Below, piece after piece: positions 33,568 through 43,258 of a DNA stretch of 43,549 bases (the first letter of the stretch is position 1; each line of letters begins with the position of its first letter). Position numbers and translations under genes: made by a program. Source of the DNA: Sphingobacteriales bacterium UTBCD1 (GTDB lineage Bacteria > Bacteroidota > Bacteroidia > Chitinophagales > Chitinophagaceae); NCBI GenBank assembly GCA_002066995.1, contig MWTC01000037.1:1-43549 (forward strand). The letters run 5' to 3'. The notes beneath the pieces were generated by a model. That model was not told where the DNA came from. It did not search any database and was given only the letters and a program-made list of their open reading frames with translations.

Positions 33568-34173
33568 ATGGCAAGATACAATGGTCCTAAGACCAAGATT
33601 TCCCGCATTTTTGGAGAGCCAATTTTAGGCAATGGTAAGTGGTTGGGCAAAAACAGCAATCCTCCCGGCCAGCATGGTGCTACACGCAAGCGCAAGAGCC
33701 TTGGTGAATATGCTTTGCAGTTACGTGAAAAGCAAAAAGCAAAATATACCTATGGTGTTTTGGAGCGCCAGTTCCGAAAAACATTTGAAGAAGCATCCCG
33801 CCGTAAGGGAGTGACCGGTGAAAATCTTATCAAACTGCTTGAAGCCCGTTTGGATAACACTGTGTTCAGGTTAGGTATTGCTCCTTCCCGTCCGGCAGCA
33901 CGTCAGCTGGTAAGCCACAAACACGTTGAAGTAAATGGCGAAGTGGTTAATGTCCCTTCATTTCAACTGAGGCCAGGTGATGTAATCTCGATCAAAGAAG
34001 GAAGCAAAGGCAGAACATCCATCACGAGCCAGGTACGTGGCAAGAATCCGAAGTTCAGCTGGCTGGACTGGAATGAGGCGGAGTTAAAAGGAACATTCAT
34101 CACTTACCCTGAAAGGGAAAACGTTCCGGAAAACATCAAAGAACAACTGATCATTGAGTTGTATTCTAAATAA
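33568..34173 (+). CDS. rpsD: 30S ribosomal protein S4 (zinc-free type)
   Basis: The 201-residue protein is S4: MARYNGPKTKISRIFGEPILG, an internal S4 RNA-binding domain (LEARLDNTVFRLGIAPSRPAARQLVSHKHVEVNG) and the C-terminal tail NVPENIKEQLIIELYSK. The N-terminal zinc-binding cysteines of the C-plus form are missing. S4 nucleates 30S assembly and commonly represses its own operon. Hairpins in the upstream gap may serve this purpose. Confidence 0.97.
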   Translation: MARYNGPKTKISRIFGEPILGNGKWLGKNSNPPGQHGATRKRKSLGEYALQLREKQKAKYTYGVLERQFRKTFEEASRRKGVTGENLIKLLEARLDNTVFRLGIAPSRPAARQLVSHKHVEVNGEVVNVPSFQLRPGDVISIKEGSKGRTSITSQVRGKNPKFSWLDWNEAELKGTFITYPERENVPENIKEQLIIELYSK

Positions 34174-34291
34174 TGAATTAAAAAAATTAAGATTAAAGGT
34201 AAAAAGGATTTTTCTCCGGATAAGTTTTGAATTTTCACTTTTGGCTTTTAATTTTTTACCAGGATTAAATCAATAAAATTAAAATTTCAAT

Positions 34292-35293
34292 ATGGCAATT
34301 TTAAATTTTCAAAAACCCGATAAGATCATTCTGCAGAAAGCAACAGACTTTGAAGCTCTTTTTGAGTTTCGCCCGCTGGAACCCGGCTTTGGCGTCACTA
34401 TTGGCAATGCGCTTCGCAGGGTATTACTCAGCTCACTGGAAGGATATGCAATCGTGGGAGTGAAGATTGAAGGAGTGGATCATGAATTTGCAACGATGAA
34501 TGGTGTGAGTGAGGACGTGGTTGAGATCTTCCTTAATTTAAAACAGGTTCGTTTTAAAAAGATAGTGGATCATGAGGTGTCTAATGAAAAAATCATATTA
34601 TCACTGAAGAACAAAACAGAATTCACTGCCGGAATGATCGGTGAAGCGACTCATTCATTCCAGGTGATGAATCCTGACTTGCTCATCTGCACACTGGATG
34701 CTTCTGCCCGCATGGATATCGAGCTGACCATTGGTAAAGGCCGTGGATACGTACCGGCAGAGGAAAACAAACTGAAAGATGCGCCGCTGGGTTATATTCC
34801 GATCGATTCCATTTTTACACCGATAAAAAATGTGAAATACACCATTGAAAATACCCGTGTGGAACAGCGTACGGATTATGAGAAACTGATCATGGAAGTT
34901 TCTACTGACGGCACCATTCATCCCGAAGAAGCCGTGAAGCAGGCTTCCCGCATTCTGATCCAGCACCTGATGATCATTACTGATGAGAACATCACTTTTG
35001 ATAACAAAGAAGAAAAGAAAGAAGATCTTGTGGATGAGCAAACGCTGCAATTACGCAAAGTGCTGAAGACGCCGCTGGAAGATCTTGATCTTTCTGTACG
35101 TGCTTTCAACTGCCTGAAAGCCGCCAAGATCAACTCGCTCAGCGAACTGGTACAGTATGAGCAGGAAGACCTGATGAAATTCCGCAACTTCGGGCAGAAA
35201 TCCCTTGCAGAGATCGAGCAGGTGCTTACGGAAAGAGGATTGCATTTCGGAATGGATCTCGGCAAATTGGGACTGGAAAAAGAAGATCTGTAA
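34292..35293 (+). CDS. rpoA: RNA polymerase alpha subunit
   Basis: The 333-residue protein has the alpha N-terminal dimerisation domain (about 1-230; EPGFGVTIGNALRRVLLSSLEGYAI) and the C-terminal domain (about 255-333; LEDLDLSVRAFNCLKAAKINSLSELVQYEQEDLMKFRNFGQKSLAEIEQVL), joined by an acidic linker (KEEKKEDLVDEQ). It lies in the expected place between rpsD and rplQ. The 118-bp gap before it is very AT-rich. Confidence 0.98.
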   Translation: MAILNFQKPDKIILQKATDFEALFEFRPLEPGFGVTIGNALRRVLLSSLEGYAIVGVKIEGVDHEFATMNGVSEDVVEIFLNLKQVRFKKIVDHEVSNEKIILSLKNKTEFTAGMIGEATHSFQVMNPDLLICTLDASARMDIELTIGKGRGYVPAEENKLKDAPLGYIPIDSIFTPIKNVKYTIENTRVEQRTDYEKLIMEVSTDGTIHPEEAVKQASRILIQHLMIITDENITFDNKEEKKEDLVDEQTLQLRKVLKTPLEDLDLSVRAFNCLKAAKINSLSELVQYEQEDLMKFRNFGQKSLAEIEQVLTERGLHFGMDLGKLGLEKEDL

Positions 35294-35358
35294 AATAAAA
35301 AGTGAAAAGCTTCAGACCTCACCGGTTGTTGCTCTTTATTTTTTGAATTATTAACGTA

Positions 35359-35385
35359 GGTCAGAATTCCTGACACGGTCTGACC
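35359..35385 (+). promoter_or_regulatory. Alternative-pairing element just upstream of rplQ
   Basis: GTCAG at 35360-35364 can pair with CTGAC at 35370-35374 or, as part of the 7-bp stem GGTCAGA (35359-35365) / TCTGACC (35379-35385), with the second copy. The two stems exclude each other and end 16 nt before the rplQ start. This could be a small translational switch or a protein-binding palindrome. Confidence 0.35.
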
Positions 35386-35401
35386 GGAAAAATTTTAAGT
35401 C

Positions 35402-35905
35402 ATGCGTCACGGAGACAAAGTAAAAAATCTAAGCCGCACCAAAGCGCACAGAGATGCATTATTGAGCAATCTCGCCTGTGGGCTGATTGCGCACAAAAGA
35501 ATTGTTACCACTGTTGCCAAAGCAAAAGCATTACGTGTATATGTGGAACCATTGATCACGAAAAGCAAAGAAAACACTACGCACCAGCGCAGGGTGGTCT
35601 TCAGTTACCTGAATGATAAAAAAGCGATAACTGAATTGTTTGGTACGGTTGCGGAAAAAGTGGCCGGCCGCCCCGGAGGATATACCCGTATCATCAAGCT
35701 GGGCACCCGCCCGGGAGATAATGCTGAATTAGCGCTGATCGAATTGGTGGATTTCAATGAGGTTTATGGAAAGGGTCAAGAGGAAGTGAAAGCAGGAGCT
35801 AAGAAAACCCGTCGTGCCGGCAGCAGGAAGAAGAGTGAAACCACGCAGGCCGTTGCAGCTGAAAAGGCAGAAGAAAAAACGGAAGGGAAAAAAGAAGCTG
35901 AATAA
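35402..35905 (+). CDS. rplQ: 50S ribosomal protein L17 with long tail
   Basis: The first 120 residues are L17 ([37 protein letters not shown], ending near [13 protein letters not shown]). The protein totals 167 residues against about 127 in E. coli; the extra part is a Lys/Ala/Glu-rich tail ([13 protein letters not shown]...[12 protein letters not shown]), usual for Bacteroidota ribosomal proteins. L17 lies near the peptide exit tunnel. It ends the operon; a terminator follows at 35928. Confidence 0.97.
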   Translation: MRHGDKVKNLSRTKAHRDALLSNLACGLIAHKRIVTTVAKAKALRVYVEPLITKSKENTTHQRRVVFSYLNDKKAITELFGTVAEKVAGRPGGYTRIIKLGTRPGDNAELALIELVDFNEVYGKGQEEVKAGAKKTRRAGSRKKSETTQAVAAEKAEEKTEGKKEAE

Positions 35906-35927
35906 TTAAATAATATTTTTTTCGGGT

Positions 35928-35957
35928 AATGCCTTCCGTACTGCGGGAGGCATTTTT
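35928..35957 (+). terminator. Terminator after rplQ
   Basis: AATGCCTTCCG (35928-35938) pairs with CGGGAGGCATT (35944-35954), ten of eleven standard pairs plus one G-U, and ends in five T. Confidence 0.85.
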
Positions 35958-36042
35958 GTTAGAACATTATTCAGCTGTCTTCATAAAATAAGTATATTCA
36001 CTCACAACTGCTTTTGTCTGTTCAAAAAAAAAATTTTCCAGG

Positions 36043-38622
36043 ATGAATGATAATAATAATATCCCGCTGCAGCAGTTCAGGGATGGAGTCGTTACTAAAT
36101 TCCAACTTTACAACAGCCTGTTCACATCTCTTCCCTTTCACCGGATTGAAAAGACAGGAATCCTGCTTTCATTGCTTTTTAATAATTGTGAAGAAGGTTA
36201 TTCCAAAAAATTAAGCCCGGAAGAGATCATTGAAGATTTTTTCAGCAAACATATAACCTATAAAAATGAAAGCGATAAGAATGATCTGTTGTTCCGTTTT
36301 GTCCAGTACATAGAACGCCAGGTTGTGTTGTTTGATGCTCTGGAAGATGCTGCGTTCAGAAATGTCAATGATATGCAGGGCGTGGGAACATTGAAGTATC
36401 TTGAATCTGAGGTGTTGGAAAATAAAAAGGAAAAAGAATTTTCCCGGAAGCTGAAAGATTTTTCAATACGCCTGGTATTGACGGCGCATCCTACCCAGTT
36501 TTATCCCGGATCAGTGTTGGGCATCATCAACGATTTGTCCAGGGCGCTGGCAGAAAATAATACAAGCCGGGTCAATATGTATTTGCAGCAGTTGGGGAAA
36601 ACGCCTTTTTTCAAAAAGAAAATGCCCACGCCCTATGATGAAGCAATAAGCCTTATCTGGTATCTTGAAAATGTTTTTTATCCTGCTGCCGGAAAAATCA
36701 TATCATCTTTATTGTCCCGTTTTCCTGAAGCGATAGCCGGAAATAATCCTGTTATCCGGATGGGTTTCTGGCCCGGTGGCGACAGGGATGGCAATCCTTT
36801 TGTGACAAGTGATACCACATTACAGGTAGCCGAAGCATTACGTAGCGCTGTCATCAAATGCTACTATCTTGAAGTAAGAAGATTGAAGCACAGGCTCACT
36901 TTTGAAGGGGTAGATGTTTTATTAAGTGAGCTGGAAGTAAAATTATATCAAAACCTGTTTATTCCCGGCCACAATACGAGCCTGCATAAGAGCGATGTAT
37001 TGAAACCATTGCTGGAAATAAAAGATATCATCATTCACCGGCACAATGGTTTATTCCTACACCTGGTGAATCAGCTTATTAATAAGATCGGGCTATTCGG
37101 TTTGTTTTTTGCTTCACTGGATATCCGGCAGGTCAGCACCGTGCATGAGAAAATGTTTGAAACATTGGCTACGGACCAGAAATTTCTTTTGCCGGGGTAC
37201 CTTGCACTGGATGAAGAGGGGAAAATAAAATTATTAACCAGCCTGACAGGTACGGTCAACTCTGAAGTATTTCCTGATCCTGTTCATAAGGATACACTTA
37301 AAACGATACAGGCGATACGTTTTATCCAACAGCAGAACGGGGAAGAAGGTTGCCATCGTTATGTAATCAGTCATTGCAGAACGGCATTGAATGTAATGGA
37401 AGTGTATGCTTTATTTTTATTGGGCGGATGGAAAAAAGAGGCGATTAACATTGATATTGTTCCGTTGTTTGAGACAATAGACGATCTGCAACGTGCAGCA
37501 GGGATAATGAGAACACTTTACAGCAATCCTGTTTACAAAGATCATCTCAATAGGCTTGGAAACAGGCAAACCGTTATGCTTGGTTTTTCTGATGGAACCA
37601 AAGACGGCGGTTACCTGATGGCAAACTGGAGTATTTATAAAGCAAAAGAAGAACTAACCAATATTTCAAGAGAGTTTGGGATCAATGTGATCTTCTTTGA
37701 TGGCAGGGGAGGGCCTCCGGCAAGAGGCGGCGGCAAAACACATAAGTTTTATGCTTCGATGGGAAAAAATATTTCCAATTCCAACATTGAACTTACGGTA
37801 CAGGGTCAGACGGTAAGCTCCAACTTCGGAACAGTTGATGCGGCACAGTTCAACATGGAACAATTATTGAATGCCGGCTTATCAAATGACCTGTTTTCAC
37901 CCGGCAAAGCTACGTTTGACAATGCCGAAGAAAACCTGATGACTGAGCTATCCCAGGCAGGCTTTGAAGCTTACCGGGCATTAAGAGATCATCCTGATCT
38001 TACCGACTATTTGGTACAGGTTAGCCCCTTGCGTTTTTACAGTGAAACAAATATCGGAAGCCGCCCGGTTACCAGAGGACTGTCTTCGGGAATATCGTTG
38101 AGTGACCTGAGGGCAATACCTTTTGCCAGTTCATGGAGCCAGTTGAAACAAAATGTGCCCGGGTATTACGGGGTTGGTTCTGCACTGCGGTATATGGAGA
38201 AACAGGGAAAATTGTCTCAGCTCCGTCAACTGTACCATGAGTCATTGTTTTTTAAAACCTTACTGGACAATTGCGAGATGGCAATGATGAAATCATTTTT
38301 TCCTCTTACGGAGTTTTTATTGCATCACAAACGCTTTGGAGAGATATGGAAAATGATCTTTGAAGAATTTGAATTGACGAAAAAATACCTGTATAAAATA
38401 ACCGGCCACCCGGAATTGATGGAAGATTATCCTGTAGATCATCTGTCTATCCAGATGCGTGAAAAAATAGTGTTGCCGTTACTGACGATCCAGCAATATG
38501 CACTGACTAAGATAAGGGAGATGGATGATGCAATGGTACAGCCGCCGGAGAAGAAGATATATGAAAAGCTGGCGATGCGTTGTTCTTTCGGGATTATCAA
38601 TGCCGGAAGAAATTCTGCGTGA
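36043..38622 (+). CDS. ppc: Phosphoenolpyruvate carboxylase
   Basis: The 859-residue protein has the catalytic signatures of PEP carboxylase: LTAHPTQFYPGS with H149, GFWPGGDRDGNPFVTSDTT, the lysine of GFSDGTKDGGYLMANW and the glycine-rich loop GRGGPPARGGGKTHKF. The enzyme adds bicarbonate to PEP to give oxaloacetate, refilling the TCA cycle. Details differ from E. coli (Q after LTAHPT; GTKDGG for SAKDAG; PPARGGG in the loop), which is the divergent type found in Bacteroidota. The C-terminus NAGRNSA keeps the final Asn-x-Gly-like end seen in PEP carboxylases. It is a single-gene unit between two terminators. Confidence 0.93.
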   Translation: MNDNNNIPLQQFRDGVVTKFQLYNSLFTSLPFHRIEKTGILLSLLFNNCEEGYSKKLSPEEIIEDFFSKHITYKNESDKNDLLFRFVQYIERQVVLFDALEDAAFRNVNDMQGVGTLKYLESEVLENKKEKEFSRKLKDFSIRLVLTAHPTQFYPGSVLGIINDLSRALAENNTSRVNMYLQQLGKTPFFKKKMPTPYDEAISLIWYLENVFYPAAGKIISSLLSRFPEAIAGNNPVIRMGFWPGGDRDGNPFVTSDTTLQVAEALRSAVIKCYYLEVRRLKHRLTFEGVDVLLSELEVKLYQNLFIPGHNTSLHKSDVLKPLLEIKDIIIHRHNGLFLHLVNQLINKIGLFGLFFASLDIRQVSTVHEKMFETLATDQKFLLPGYLALDEEGKIKLLTSLTGTVNSEVFPDPVHKDTLKTIQAIRFIQQQNGEEGCHRYVISHCRTALNVMEVYALFLLGGWKKEAINIDIVPLFETIDDLQRAAGIMRTLYSNPVYKDHLNRLGNRQTVMLGFSDGTKDGGYLMANWSIYKAKEELTNISREFGINVIFFDGRGGPPARGGGKTHKFYASMGKNISNSNIELTVQGQTVSSNFGTVDAAQFNMEQLLNAGLSNDLFSPGKATFDNAEENLMTELSQAGFEAYRALRDHPDLTDYLVQVSPLRFYSETNIGSRPVTRGLSSGISLSDLRAIPFASSWSQLKQNVPGYYGVGSALRYMEKQGKLSQLRQLYHESLFFKTLLDNCEMAMMKSFFPLTEFLLHHKRFGEIWKMIFEEFELTKKYLYKITGHPELMEDYPVDHLSIQMREKIVLPLLTIQQYALTKIREMDDAMVQPPEKKIYEKLAMRCSFGIINAGRNSA

Positions 38623-38667
38623 TGAGAAGTAAGATCCGGAACTTTTTAAAAAGAATGAGAAAAAAAT

Positions 38668-38697
38668 AAGGAGAGAAAGAATTACTCTCCTCTCCTT
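38668..38697. terminator. Bidirectional terminator between ppc and the SusD-like gene
   Basis: AAGGAGAG (38668-38675) pairs with CTCTCCTT (38690-38697). A-rich sequence on the left and an A/T-rich tail on the right would serve both converging transcripts. Confidence 0.65.
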
Positions 38698-38718
38698 AAA
38701 ATTTATTTTATAAAATTT

Positions 38719-40128
38719 TTACTGATCCCACCACAGATGATCTGTACGCTGGTAGGCAGGTACGTTAGCGCCATTCCTGGTAGTTTCTGTACTTGGATAA
38801 TCAGCTCTCCTGATGAATGTGGCCAGGCTTACATTCACAGGCAGCTGGAAACCCTGGTAATTGTAATCGAATCTTCTCATATCATCCCAGGCCACCGGTT
38901 GTAAAAATGTGGCAACATATTTCTCTTTCATGATCAGTTTCAATGTCAGATTATTTTTACCGACAGCCACTGCCGGATTGGTAATATAAGTATTGATATC
39001 GGTTGCTGCTACATTCAGCTTTTGCATGCTTGCCTGTATGCCTGCAAGGTAAGCAGTGTATGCTCTGTCCAGTTGTCCGCTTCTGAAAGCAGCTTCCGCT
39101 TCAACGAAACGCAATTCAGAATTTGTAAGGATCATCAATGGGGAGTTGGTGCTGGAGTACCATTTATTGACGTCAATATAACATTGTACATGATCTGTGT
39201 TCCTTATTCCCTGGAATCCTGCGCCATTTGGTGTGCCCCTGTAATCCCCTGAATCGGTTTTATTGGTGATCTGCGGAAGCCGGGGATCGGAAACACCATA
39301 GATCTTTCCATTGGTAGCATTAACGAAATATGAACTGAGCCAAACATCCAGAACAAGATTTGCATTGTTTCTTGCAGCCTGTGCCCAGGGATTGCGCACT
39401 TCAAAAGCTGTGATCTGTGCATCATCATCATTTGATGTATATCCTTTGTCAACTGCGGAAAGTACTGCAGTAGCGCTGTAAGAAGATTGTTTGCTTACCT
39501 GGTTCAGCAGCCTTGCTTTTAAAGAATATGCTGTTTTAATCCATGCATTCAAATCGCCGTTGTGAATATAATCACTTGGACCATCCAGTTCGCCTGCAGC
39601 ATTAGGGCTGCTTAAAATAGCAATTCCTCTGTCGATCAATGCTAGGCAGGTGTCATAGACTGATTTTTGGTTATCATATTCCGGAGTCATGTTTCCTCCA
39701 CCCTGGAACGCCTGCGAATAAGGCACATCACCCCATGCATTAGAGGCGGTACTAAGATTATAGGCCATCAAAATATCGGCTACACCCTGGTAAGCGATAA
39801 GGTTTTTTTTGCCTGCAAAATTATTCATGTCATACAGGTCAGTCATCGTATTGTAAATGCTTCCCCATGCAGTAGTTGGATCTGATTGCTGATATGTATC
39901 TGCTGTTCCGCCTGCGCTTGGTGATGCCAGATACTGAGTGTAGTACGAAGTCAGATTAGCAAGATAATATGTATTATAAGGTGTCAGGTTGGTAACATTG
40001 GCAAGCAGGCCTGCAATCGGAGGATCAGTACTTGCATTTGGGTTCTCGTTGATATCAAGGTATTTTTTACATCCTGAGAACATAGTTACCATCACTGACA
40101 AATAAATGAGTTTCATATATTTTTTCAT
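38719..40128 (-). CDS. SusD/RagB-family nutrient-binding outer-membrane lipoprotein
   Basis: The 469-residue protein has a lipoprotein signal (MKKYMKLIYLSVMVTMFSGC, lipidated C20) followed by KKYLDINENPNAS, a typical SusD-like_2 start. TPR-like helices and the C-terminal YQGFQLP...RRADYPSTETTRNGANVPAY region fit the same family. SusD-like proteins sit on the cell surface as lids of SusC channels and bind the incoming nutrient. The gene starts 10 bp after the SusC-like gene ends, so they form one unit. No glycoside hydrolase, peptidase or sulfatase is next to it, so the nutrient is unknown; the SusD-like_2 subfamily is often linked to peptides or other non-starch substrates. Confidence 0.88.
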   Translation of the reverse strand: MKKYMKLIYLSVMVTMFSGCKKYLDINENPNASTDPPIAGLLANVTNLTPYNTYYLANLTSYYTQYLASPSAGGTADTYQQSDPTTAWGSIYNTMTDLYDMNNFAGKKNLIAYQGVADILMAYNLSTASNAWGDVPYSQAFQGGGNMTPEYDNQKSVYDTCLALIDRGIAILSSPNAAGELDGPSDYIHNGDLNAWIKTAYSLKARLLNQVSKQSSYSATAVLSAVDKGYTSNDDDAQITAFEVRNPWAQAARNNANLVLDVWLSSYFVNATNGKIYGVSDPRLPQITNKTDSGDYRGTPNGAGFQGIRNTDHVQCYIDVNKWYSSTNSPLMILTNSELRFVEAEAAFRSGQLDRAYTAYLAGIQASMQKLNVAATDINTYITNPAVAVGKNNLTLKLIMKEKYVATFLQPVAWDDMRRFDYNYQGFQLPVNVSLATFIRRADYPSTETTRNGANVPAYQRTDHLWWDQ

Positions 40129-40138
40129 GATGATAAAT

Positions 40139-43100
40139 TTAAAAGGTTACATTAATGCTGAACAAAAAGTTCCTCAATGGAGGATAAGTAAATCCTGCCT
40201 GGGAGCTGCTTGTAAGATCCCCGGTAATGGCATCACTTGCTTCAGGGTCAAAGCCATTATATTTGGTAGAGAGCCACAGATTATTCCCGGTGAAACTTAT
40301 GCTTGCACGATCAATAAATGTTTTTTTCAACAATGAAGTAGGTAAGGCATAACTGAGTGAAATAGTTCTTAACCGGATCCAGCTTGCGTCCTGAACAAAA
40401 TTCTCCGTAACGCCCCGATAAATTCTCCTGTAATATCCATCGCCGTAATTAACGTTATCCGGTCCTATACCTTGACCTACATAAACCTGTTTGGTATTGG
40501 GAGTTCCATCGGCATGCACACCCGGAAAAACGATCATCTGATCCCTGTTTTCGGTGTACTTGGCAATTCCGAATGCTGCCATGAAATTGTCTAACTGGTT
40601 CCATTTTTTAAGACCTTGCTGGGCGTCAAACATAAAGCTGAGTGCAAATCCTTTATAGCGAAGAGTGTTGGTAATGCTTCCAATCCAGTCCGGCATGGAA
40701 TTACCAACTACTTTTATGCTGGAGCCCGGAGCTCTTACCGGAAACCCATCTGCACCGATAATGATCGGAAGACTTTTGTCTATATGCAAAGGATCAGGAG
40801 TTTTGGTACCATAGTACCGCATCCAGTAAGTACCGTAGATATCACCAACCGAATAACCGGGCCTGTAAAGGAATGAAGGGCTGGAACCTCCATAGCCGAA
40901 CGAAGATCCGCCGGGTATGTAAGCAAGACCTTTATAAACAGATAAGATCTTGTTTTTGTTAGCAGAGAAATTCAGTTGTGCATCCCAGGAAAAATCTTTT
41001 TGTACTACTGGTTTCCCAAACAAAGTCAGTTCCACTCCTTTATTTTGAATTTCTCCTGCATTCAAGGTGATACTTGTTTGACCTGTACCCGGTGCAGTAG
41101 AAACGTCCATGATAAGATCCTTACTCTTGGATTTATACCAGGTAAAGTTTAAACCAAGCCGGTTGTTCAGGAAATTAAGATCAGTACCTACTTCAAATGA
41201 AGTTGTCAGCTCCGGCTTCAAAGACGGATCACCCGCTGCATTGTCTCTTGTGAAACGGACAATGTCATTGATATTAACGCTGCCTGTGGGAACATACACC
41301 ACGTTTGTACTGTAGGGGTTTGCATCTTTTCCTATTTGCGCAAGAGATATCCTGAACTTACTTTCATTCATCCAGGAAGGCAGTTTGAACATATCTGAGA
41401 AAATATAACTTAGGCTTGCTGAAGGATAGAAGAATGACCGGTTTTTCTTTTCAAGTGAAGATGTCCAGTCATTTCTGCCTGTAACAGACAGGAATAGATA
41501 GTTGTTATATGAAGCAGTAAGATCTCCATAAGCTCCGATGATCCTGTATTTTTCATCGTACTGGCCTACGCTCTGAACTTTTGCATTGCTTAAGGTGAAA
41601 AGATTATATACGACCAGTTCACTCCCTTCCGCTGCAACCATATTCCTGGAACGATTCAAAAGGTCATGTCCTACTCTTAAAGTTGTTTTTAACTTGTCAT
41701 TCCATTCATGATTCAAAGTGACCATCAGGTTACTGTTGATCTGGCGGAAAGAATTCCTGTATTGTCCTACAAAACCCTCTCCATTATCATCAGAACCTAG
41801 TACTTCGCCGGGTACGCCTTTAGGCCCGGGTTGTGTATGCGTACGTTTGTCTGCATAGTAATCCATGCCTACTCGGTAATTGGCCACGATCCATGATGCA
41901 GGGCTGTAGGTAAAATCAAAGCTCCCGATCATTCGGTCCACATTACTGCGAAAACGGTCTGTATAAGCGGACCACCAGGCATTGTTATTGCCGTATGTTT
42001 TTTGTGTGCCATCAGGTTTGATGTAATCTCTCACATCCCAGCGGGGAGACCAGTAAGAAAGGTTTTCGTTGAAACGGTTGGCATCATAAAAATTACCATC
42101 AGTATTCATATAATAAAACTGGCTTCCCATGCTGAATTTGTCATTGAATTTCATTCTGCCGTTGATCCTTGCTGAAATATCCTGGTACCATGTCCAGGGA
42201 ATAGTTCCATTTTGTTTGAAATAAGAAATGGAAGAAGACATAGATGCTTTGTCGGTTCCTCCGGATAGTGTCACTGTATTGCGGAACTGGTTACCATTTA
42301 TATAAGCTCTTTTATATTGATTGAAAAGTTTGTCCGGGTGAGTAGGATCTATCTGTTTTGCAGCTGCTATAGTTGGGCCCCATTCAGGCCAGAATGATTC
42401 GGGGTCATATTGACCTTTATATCCTTGTGTGAACTTGCTTTGCACTTCAGGAAATTTATCTACCTGGTCTATTCCATAAGTCGCTGCATAATTGATTCTG
42501 AATTTACCTGTGGTTGCAGTCTTGGTAGTGATCACTATCACACCATTCGCACCACGCAAGCCATAAAGTGCCGTTGCTGCACCACCTCTCAGTACATTGA
42601 TACCTTCAATATCTTCCGGATTGATGTCTGCGGCCCTGTTGGGCATAGATGCCGGGAGGCCACCTCCTGTTCCCTGGCCCGAGGTGCTGTTGTCAATTGG
42701 AATTCCATCTATAACAAAGAGCGGTTCGGTTCCGAGATTCAAAGAGTTCACTCCTCTGATTAGAATGTTAGAGCCTTGACCCGGTCCGCCACCCGTACTG
42801 GTGACAGTCACACCTGCGATCTTACCCTGAATTGCATTGACCAGATTGGGTTGATGTGATGATGTGATCTCCTGCGCATCTAAACTTTGTGCGGAATAAC
42901 CCAGGGATCTTTTTTGCCGTTTGATCCCTAATGCAGTCACCACCACTTCAGAAAGTTCGCCTGCAGGATGCAGTTGTACAGTAACAACTGACTGTGTGCC
43001 CACCGCCACTTCCATCGTCTGGTAGTTTACAGAAGTAATTATAAGGACCGGATTTTTCCCCGTAACCGAAATGGAAAATTGACCGTTTTCATCAGCAGAA

Positions 43101-43258
43101 ACTGAATTAGTGCTCCCTTTTTGATTGATGGTCGCCAATGGCACAGCTGCTCCGTTATCACTGGTCACCTTACCTGTGATCATCCTTGTCTGGCTGAACA
43201 AAGAAACCGGAATGCAAAAAAGCAACAATAGGCAGCCATAGGAAATTGCTTTTCTCAT
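40139..43258 (-). CDS. SusC/RagA-family TonB-dependent outer-membrane transporter
   Basis: The 1039-residue protein has a signal peptide (cut after about residue 22, FSQ), a carboxypeptidase-regulatory-like domain (27-100; ITGKVTSDNGAAVPLATI, FSISV), the SusC linker ELSEVVVTALGIKRQKRSLGYSAQ, a TonB plug (about 110-240; GKIAGVTV, NILIRGVNSLN, DINPEDIEGINVLRGGAATALYGLRGANGVIVITTK) and a long beta barrel ending in NFLFSINVTF with a terminal aromatic residue. It imports large nutrients across the outer membrane with TonB energy, in complex with the SusD-like lipoprotein downstream. No adjacent sigma/anti-sigma or hybrid two-component regulator is in the window. Confidence 0.93.
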   Translation of the reverse strand: MRKAISYGCLLLLFCIPVSLFSQTRMITGKVTSDNGAAVPLATINQKGSTNSVSADENGQFSISVTGKNPVLIITSVNYQTMEVAVGTQSVVTVQLHPAGELSEVVVTALGIKRQKRSLGYSAQSLDAQEITSSHQPNLVNAIQGKIAGVTVTSTGGGPGQGSNILIRGVNSLNLGTEPLFVIDGIPIDNSTSGQGTGGGLPASMPNRAADINPEDIEGINVLRGGAATALYGLRGANGVIVITTKTATTGKFRINYAATYGIDQVDKFPEVQSKFTQGYKGQYDPESFWPEWGPTIAAAKQIDPTHPDKLFNQYKRAYINGNQFRNTVTLSGGTDKASMSSSISYFKQNGTIPWTWYQDISARINGRMKFNDKFSMGSQFYYMNTDGNFYDANRFNENLSYWSPRWDVRDYIKPDGTQKTYGNNNAWWSAYTDRFRSNVDRMIGSFDFTYSPASWIVANYRVGMDYYADKRTHTQPGPKGVPGEVLGSDDNGEGFVGQYRNSFRQINSNLMVTLNHEWNDKLKTTLRVGHDLLNRSRNMVAAEGSELVVYNLFTLSNAKVQSVGQYDEKYRIIGAYGDLTASYNNYLFLSVTGRNDWTSSLEKKNRSFFYPSASLSYIFSDMFKLPSWMNESKFRISLAQIGKDANPYSTNVVYVPTGSVNINDIVRFTRDNAAGDPSLKPELTTSFEVGTDLNFLNNRLGLNFTWYKSKSKDLIMDVSTAPGTGQTSITLNAGEIQNKGVELTLFGKPVVQKDFSWDAQLNFSANKNKILSVYKGLAYIPGGSSFGYGGSSPSFLYRPGYSVGDIYGTYWMRYYGTKTPDPLHIDKSLPIIIGADGFPVRAPGSSIKVVGNSMPDWIGSITNTLRYKGFALSFMFDAQQGLKKWNQLDNFMAAFGIAKYTENRDQMIVFPGVHADGTPNTKQVYVGQGIGPDNVNYGDGYYRRIYRGVTENFVQDASWIRLRTISLSYALPTSLLKKTFIDRASISFTGNNLWLSTKYNGFDPEASDAITGDLTSSSQAGFTYPPLRNFLFSINVTF

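Noticed and set aside
34198-34260. 8-bp inverted repeat GGTAAAAA/TTTTTACC before rpoA
   Set aside because: The arms are AT-rich and 47 bp apart in very AT-rich DNA, so chance is likely.
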